From: Chrysomallon squamiferum
Taxonomy: Eukaryota; Mollusca; Gastropoda; Neomphalida; Peltospiridae
Length of the DNA stretch: 10,000 bases
Assembly (NCBI GenBank): GCA_012295275.1
Contig: CM022670.1
Span: forward strand, 9,235,506 to 9,245,505
Reading direction: 5' to 3'
Shown: positions 7,029-10,000 of the stretch, piece by piece
Numbering within the stretch: position 1 is the stretch's first letter
Layout: each line of letters begins with the position of its first letter
Notes under the pieces: model-generated
What the model was told of the DNA's origin: nothing
What the model saw: only the letters and a program-made list of their open reading frames with translations
The model's database searches: none
Translations under genes and position numbers: made by a program

Positions 7029-7050
7029 TTTTTTTTCTTCTTTTTTTTTC
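7029..7050. repeat. T-rich tract
   Basis: Two T runs separated by CTTC, lying between the TATA-like box and the start at 6999. On the minus strand it would be an A/G-rich leader or transcription start region. Confidence 0.8.
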
Positions 7051-7059
7051 TGCTTTATA
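7051..7059 (-). promoter_or_regulatory. TATA box upstream of the 6999 start
   Basis: The minus strand reads TATAAAGCA, 55 bp upstream of the ATG at 6999. The same nine bases occur upstream of the 8915 start (9048-9040). Confidence 0.42.
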
Positions 7060-7140
7060 TGTCTCATTAGGACCACAGACCGCTTTTATTTAGGCTAAAG
7101 ATGTGATCTCACTTGAGTATTTATGAAAACGATTAACAGA

Positions 7141-7164
7141 TTTTTTTTTTTTTTTTTTTTTTTT
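7141..7164. repeat. Poly-T tract
   Basis: An uninterrupted T run of 24. Confidence 0.9.
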
Positions 7165-7590
7165 AATTATTTTAAAATCCTTAATAATACATAATTATAT
7201 AAAAATGTTACACTAATTACGAACAAAAGTTGTATTAACTTATTATTTATCATTTGGAAAGTCTCGAAACTTTATCATAATCAGCTTATCGTTCCGAATG
7301 CAGACTGCAAAGATTGTATTAAAAATCGCACAGTGTTAAAGTACCATTAGAATGGATTTACTAGAATCTGCTGCCCACAACATTCCAGTATTTTGTTAAA
7401 TACACAGACACGCCGCTCTTTGTACATATAAAGTTAATTTTGGCACAAGTATTTCAAACACGTATATTTAAAGGACTGGACACAGATTTGTAAAAAAAAC
7501 ACCAAAAAAAGTCCATTGATATCTTTGTTTTATTTGTTGCTTTGTGTTTCTAAAATAATATCGGTATCGGGAATTTTGTGAAACTTTTAT
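7165..7590. other. Unique AT-rich sequence, no gene seen
   Basis: There are no open segments with matched splice signals. It lies upstream of the 6999 start on the minus strand, so it could hold its promoter-distal elements or intron of a longer isoform. Confidence 0.45.
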
Positions 7591-7595
7591 TGTTT

Positions 7596-7602
7596 TATTA
7601 TT

Positions 7603-7650
<48 letters not shown>

Positions 7651-7666
7651 ATTATTATTATTATTG
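7596..7666. repeat. TTG / ATT microsatellite
   Basis: TTG units (about 7604-7650) flanked by ATT units. The cysteine-rich frame here is a repeat translation. Confidence 0.95.
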
Positions 7667-7681
7667 TATGTTTATTATTGG

Positions 7682-7832
7682 ACATATACATATAAACAAA
7701 CATACATACATACACATATACATATATACATACTTACACACAAACACACATACATACATACATAAACGTATACAAACATAAACACATAACACACACACAC
7801 ACACACACACGCACATACACACGCACATACAT
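7682..7832. repeat. Compound CATA / CA microsatellite
   Basis: CATA and TATA-type units pass into CA repeats (about 7788-7810) and then CA/CG variants. A GTAAGT string on the minus strand near 7735 lies inside the repeat and has no exon before it. Confidence 0.95.
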
Positions 7833-7849
7833 AATCCCTCTCCCTTACA

Positions 7850-8380
7850 AAGTTCTCTCCCTTCTTCAACAATCGCTAACAGATAGTAAAGAATTCAAAA
7901 TATAAAATTTAAAAACTAATAAAAGTGGGTTTTACATAGAGTACACAAACTGTGAGAGACTTGAGTCAGATTTCATTACAATGCTTTACAGCTATTTTTG
8001 TCAACGTCTTTGTTTTATCTGTCATTCAGAGTACAGCATGAGTCATTTTTAAATAATCACTTTGTTGTCCTCTTAGATTATTGTTCTTTATATACCTTTA
8101 TTTATTTCTACAGTTACATTTATAGGCAAAGGAAAGAAATTAAAGAAAGATTGTAAATTATTTTTTACTTAAATAAAAGCGACATATTTAAATGTCGGTT
8201 GAGGATCGATGATTTCTGAGACGGGAGGGTCATCATTATTGGCTAAGAATTTTTAAATGTTTTATTTTAGAGTAACTTAAATTTGTCCAATATCAGAGAT
8301 TAATTCACGTTAAAAGAATGTTTACGTTTTATTTTAGAACTGCAACATTAGAATCTAATGTCTATATTCAAGATTGTCTG
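7850..8380. other. Unique AT-rich sequence, no firm gene
   Basis: Two similar acceptor-like strings, GTTTTATTTTAG, end at about 8270 and 8338 on the plus strand. After the second, one frame is open for 21 codons to a stop with A-rich sequence beyond, but there is no supporting context. Confidence 0.4.
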
Positions 8381-8387
8381 TCAAACG

Positions 8388-8586
8388 AACAAACAAACAA
8401 ATAAATAAATGCACCATGACCAAAAACAGTACCAACACCAGCACCAACAACACCACCACCAACAACAACAACAATAATAATAATCACGACAACACTACTA
8501 ATAACAACGACTATAAGAAAAACAACAAACATGATAATAATGATGATGACGATGGCAATGATGTTGATGATGATGAAAATAACAAC
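8388..8586. repeat. AAAC/AAAT, AAC, AAT and GAT repeats; exon-less first unit
   Basis: Simple repeats of several kinds. From about 8475 the order CACGACAACACTACTAATAACAAC, an AAC-rich core with AAACAT, then GATGAT units is the same order as in the next two units (8587-8753 and 8758-8900), so it appears to be an older, third copy. This copy lacks the open exon segment. Confidence 0.7.
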
Positions 8587-8757
8587 AATAATGACAACAC
8601 TAATAACAACTACTATAACAATAACAAAAACAACAACAAACATAATAAAATTGATAAAGATGACGATGATGATGATGATGATAATAATAATAATAATAAT
8701 AATAAATATACGCTCACCATTTCATCTTGGTCATCTCTTTCACGTTCGCTCATTATA
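8587..8757 (-). repeat. Tandem repeat unit carrying the 8753 exon
   Basis: Read on the plus strand the unit is GACAACACTAATAACAAC, AAC-rich DNA with AACAAACATAA, GAT units, AAT units, then TACGCTCAC and the 36-bp exon segment. The next unit (8758-8900) has the same parts in the same order. Orientation is given as that of the exon it carries. Confidence 0.8.
8718..8753 (-). CDS. Candidate duplicated first exon (copy 2), acidic N-terminus
   Basis: On the minus strand, ATG at 8753 (A at -3) opens 12 codons, MSERERDDQDEM, ending at a 5' splice site (ATG then GTGAGC, donor at 8717-8716) in phase 0. It is the duplicate of residues 6-17 of the exon at 8865-8915: 32 of 36 bases match. The changes give H to R, E to D and one silent change, and the splice site is kept (GTGAGC against GTGAGT). 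The frame is also open upstream through repeat DNA. Retention of the frame and donor after duplication suggests function or recent origin. The sequence upstream of the ATG does not match the promoter side of the other copy, so it may have no promoter of its own. A TTG-rich tract ending TTAG upstream could act as an acceptor, making it an internal exon instead. Confidence 0.38.
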
Positions 8758-8817
8758 ACAATAATAGCGACAACACTAATAACAACAACAACAACAAACA
8801 TAAAGGAGATGATGATC

Positions 8818-8855
<38 letters not shown>

Positions 8856-8900
8856 TACACTCACCATCTCCTCTTGGTCATCTCTTTCGTGTTCGCTCAT
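8758..8900 (-). repeat. Tandem repeat unit carrying the 8915 exon
   Basis: This has the same layout as the preceding unit: GACAACACTAATAACAAC, AACAAACATAA, GATGATGAT, AAT array (about 8818-8855), TACACTCAC, 36-bp exon segment. The AAT array is longer and the AAC-rich spacer shorter than in the other unit. Confidence 0.8.
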
Positions 8901-8915
8901 ATCATTTTTATCCAT
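8865..8915 (-). CDS. Candidate first exon (copy 1), acidic N-terminus
   Basis: On the minus strand, ATG at 8915 has an optimal context (ACACAATGG: A at -3, G at +4). It opens 17 codons, MDKNDMSEHERDDQEEM, and ends at a consensus donor (ATG then GTGAGTGT, donor at 8864-8863), phase 0. The peptide is very acidic and hydrophilic, with no signal or membrane segment, so a protein starting here would be cytosolic or nuclear unless later exons say otherwise. An in-frame TAG lies upstream, which makes 8915 the first usable ATG of the frame. TATAAAGCA at 9048-9040 could be its promoter, leaving a leader of about 100 nt. The last 36 bases are duplicated at 8718-8753. No family is recognised. Confidence 0.48.
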
Positions 8916-9039
8916 TGTGTTAGAACCCTACGACAGCGACAAACAACCTGTTTTGTTGTTTTTTCTGTCTAGTGATCTGCATCACATCTGTTTCTACTTG
9001 TTATCTTAAACCTAACGAACGTCAGTCATATACACTGTT

Positions 9040-9048
9040 TGCTTTATA
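9040..9048 (-). promoter_or_regulatory. TATA-like box upstream of the 8915 start
   Basis: The minus strand reads TATAAAGCA, about 128 bp upstream of the ATG at 8915. It is the same nine-base string as at 7059-7051. It abuts an AAAT array, which raises the chance of coincidence. Confidence 0.33.
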
Positions 9049-9062
9049 ATAAATAAATAAAA

Positions 9063-9105
<43 letters not shown>

Positions 9106-9159
9106 TAATAATAATTAATTATTTATTTATTTAATTAATTAATCAAATTAATACGTATG

Positions 9160-9203
<44 letters not shown>

Positions 9204-9237
9204 AACTAACTAACTAACTAACCAAATAAATAAATAA
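9048..9237. repeat. Compound AAAT / AAT / ATTT / CTAA microsatellite
   Basis: AAAT units (9048-9092), AAT (9090-9114), TTAATTATTTATTT (about 9115-9135), AAT (9160-9200), CTAA (9201-9222) and AAAT (9224-9237). AAAT followed by ATTT on the same strand gives an inverted-repeat arrangement. Confidence 0.95.
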
Positions 9238-9540
9238 CATTAACAATAAAATCGTTTGCAGGATTATCTGGTTCTTTGCGGCAGTTTTAGAACTAAACTG
9301 ATTTAAACATTAGCACGTAAACGTCGCCATTTGTAAAACGAGATATTCAAATTTACATATCATGCACAGTATGATTAAAACTGCTTCGTTCTCATTACAT
9401 AATTATTTGTATCATCTTTAAGCTTTTTCCTGTGACGCACTACAAAAACCTGCTCGTATTCTAACACACATAACATCTACATCCACAAAGTAATAAAAAA
9501 TATATATATATATTTTATGGGTCACAGTGATCCAAACAAA
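9238..9540. other. Unique sequence, no gene seen
   Basis: It is moderately AT-rich and includes a short AT dinucleotide tract (about 9499-9514). No splice-bounded open segment was found. It lies upstream of the 8915 start and could include distal promoter sequence. Confidence 0.45.
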
Positions 9541-9941
9541 AACATGTTTTTGAAGCTTGCTACTGTTGCAGAACCAGGCTGACTGACTGCCTGCATTCTC
9601 GGTTTCCAAGTCTTGGCTGCATTCCTTGCGATTTACGTGACAAGTGAACGCGGTGCAAGGAACTGACTGTTTTAGCCACTGGTTGGTCAAAGGTGTTTGT
9701 AAAGTGTTACGCGGCGGAATCAACGCACGCCGAACAAAACTTTGAAGGGGAAAAGAATATTTTTTGTAAAAAAAAAAAAATAATAATAATCAAACCACAT
9801 CGTGGAAAACTAGGAAAACTCGTGAGCCAACCCCCCATAGTCCCCCACCCTACCTTGCTTATATTATTAACGGCTGCATTTAATAGGTTAACGTTTTGCA
9901 TCCCAAACCAAAGCAGACGACATTAACGTGTAGTTAAAAAG
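9541..9941. promoter_or_regulatory. CpG-richer block, possible promoter region
   Basis: Between 9628 and 9733 I count about ten CpG dinucleotides, unusual for this window. Further CpGs occur up to 9942. A minus-strand frame is open from about 9740 to 9418, but part of it runs through the AT repeat, it has no ATG and no clear splice sites, so I do not call it coding. The block ends at the plus-strand ATG at 9942, so it could be a promoter or 5' leader of that gene, or shared with the minus-strand start at 8915. Confidence 0.35.
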
Positions 9942-10000
9942 ATGGCGGGAATTTTAAATTTTATTCTTGTTTCTTCTTTCACGTTTTTTATCTTTATTTT
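9942..10000 (+). CDS. Possible start of a plus-strand gene, cut by window edge
   Basis: ATG at 9942 sits in AAGATGGCGG, which combines an optimal start context (A at -3, G at +4) with a YY1-like core. The frame is open to the edge: MAGILNFILVSSFTFF and further hydrophobic residues, at least 19 codons. A short start followed by a long hydrophobic run resembles a signal peptide. The same T-rich DNA would give Phe/Ile/Leu codons by chance, so hydrophobicity is weak evidence. An in-frame TAG just upstream (9930-9932 region) would bound the frame. The rest of the gene lies outside the window. Confidence 0.3.
   Translation, partial: MAGILNFILVSSFTFFIFI

Noticed and set aside
7675-7872. Cys/Val/Tyr-rich minus-strand frame and a GTAAGT string near 7735
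   Set aside because: Entirely within the CATA/CA microsatellite.
8338-8402. Acceptor-like TTTTATTTTAG followed by a 21-codon frame
   Set aside because: Short, ends in repeat DNA, and a near-identical acceptor-like string 68 bp upstream leads nowhere; too weak to list as an exon.
8374-9009. 211-residue Asn/Asp/Thr/Ile-rich plus-strand open frame
   Set aside because: It lacks an ATG at its beginning and is made of translated AAC, AAT and GAT repeats plus the reverse complement of the duplicated minus-strand exon segment.
9418-9741. About 100-residue minus-strand frame with several Cys
   Set aside because: No ATG, no clear splice sites, and its end passes through an AT repeat; kept only as part of the CpG-richer block.

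Overview
The window looks like intergenic and intronic DNA from a metazoan nuclear genome. It is AT-rich, full of simple repeats of every class (AAC, AAT, TAG, TATG, GT, CT, AAAT, poly-A/T), and carries eukaryotic Pol III tRNA genes and GT/AG splice signals. A cephalopod or other mollusc (for example an octopus) is my best guess from the overall texture; this is an impression, not a sequence match. No long continuous protein-coding gene is present, and most long open frames are translated microsatellites.

Left part (1-1300): the 3' half of one tRNA-Cys(GCA) at the window edge, a complete tRNA-Cys(GCA) at 519-590, and a decayed 43-nt tRNA-Cys 3' fragment at 1177-1219, separated by microsatellites. 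1300-3000: mostly non-coding, with a possible tRNA-derived SINE remnant on the minus strand near 1440-1580 and a diverged direct duplication (2201-2440 and 2679-2960) whose copies differ mainly in internal TAG/TTG/CTG repeat length. 3000-4500: two candidate plus-strand exons (3104-3177 and 4117-4280), both weakly supported. 4680-5620: a very long CT array and a duplicated TAG/TTG-type unit.

Right part (5880-9050): the most interesting region. On the minus strand there are five short ATG-started open segments, each ending exactly at a good 5' splice site (GTAAGT or GTGAGN) and each in phase 0: 5889-5978, 6504-6599, 6922-6999, 8718-8753 and 8865-8915. Two encode a short N-terminus plus one hydrophobic segment; three are hydrophilic. 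Some have a TATA-like box 55-130 bp upstream. This is what tandem alternative promoters/first exons of one minus-strand gene would look like, giving membrane-anchored and soluble N-terminal variants. Two of the five (8718-8753 and 8865-8915) are clear duplicates carried in a tandem repeat. The shared downstream exons are not identified and may lie left of the window. I do not recognise the gene.

Right end (9540-10000): a relatively CpG-rich block followed by a plus-strand ATG in an AAGATGGCGG context at 9942, possibly the start of a divergent gene that runs off the window.
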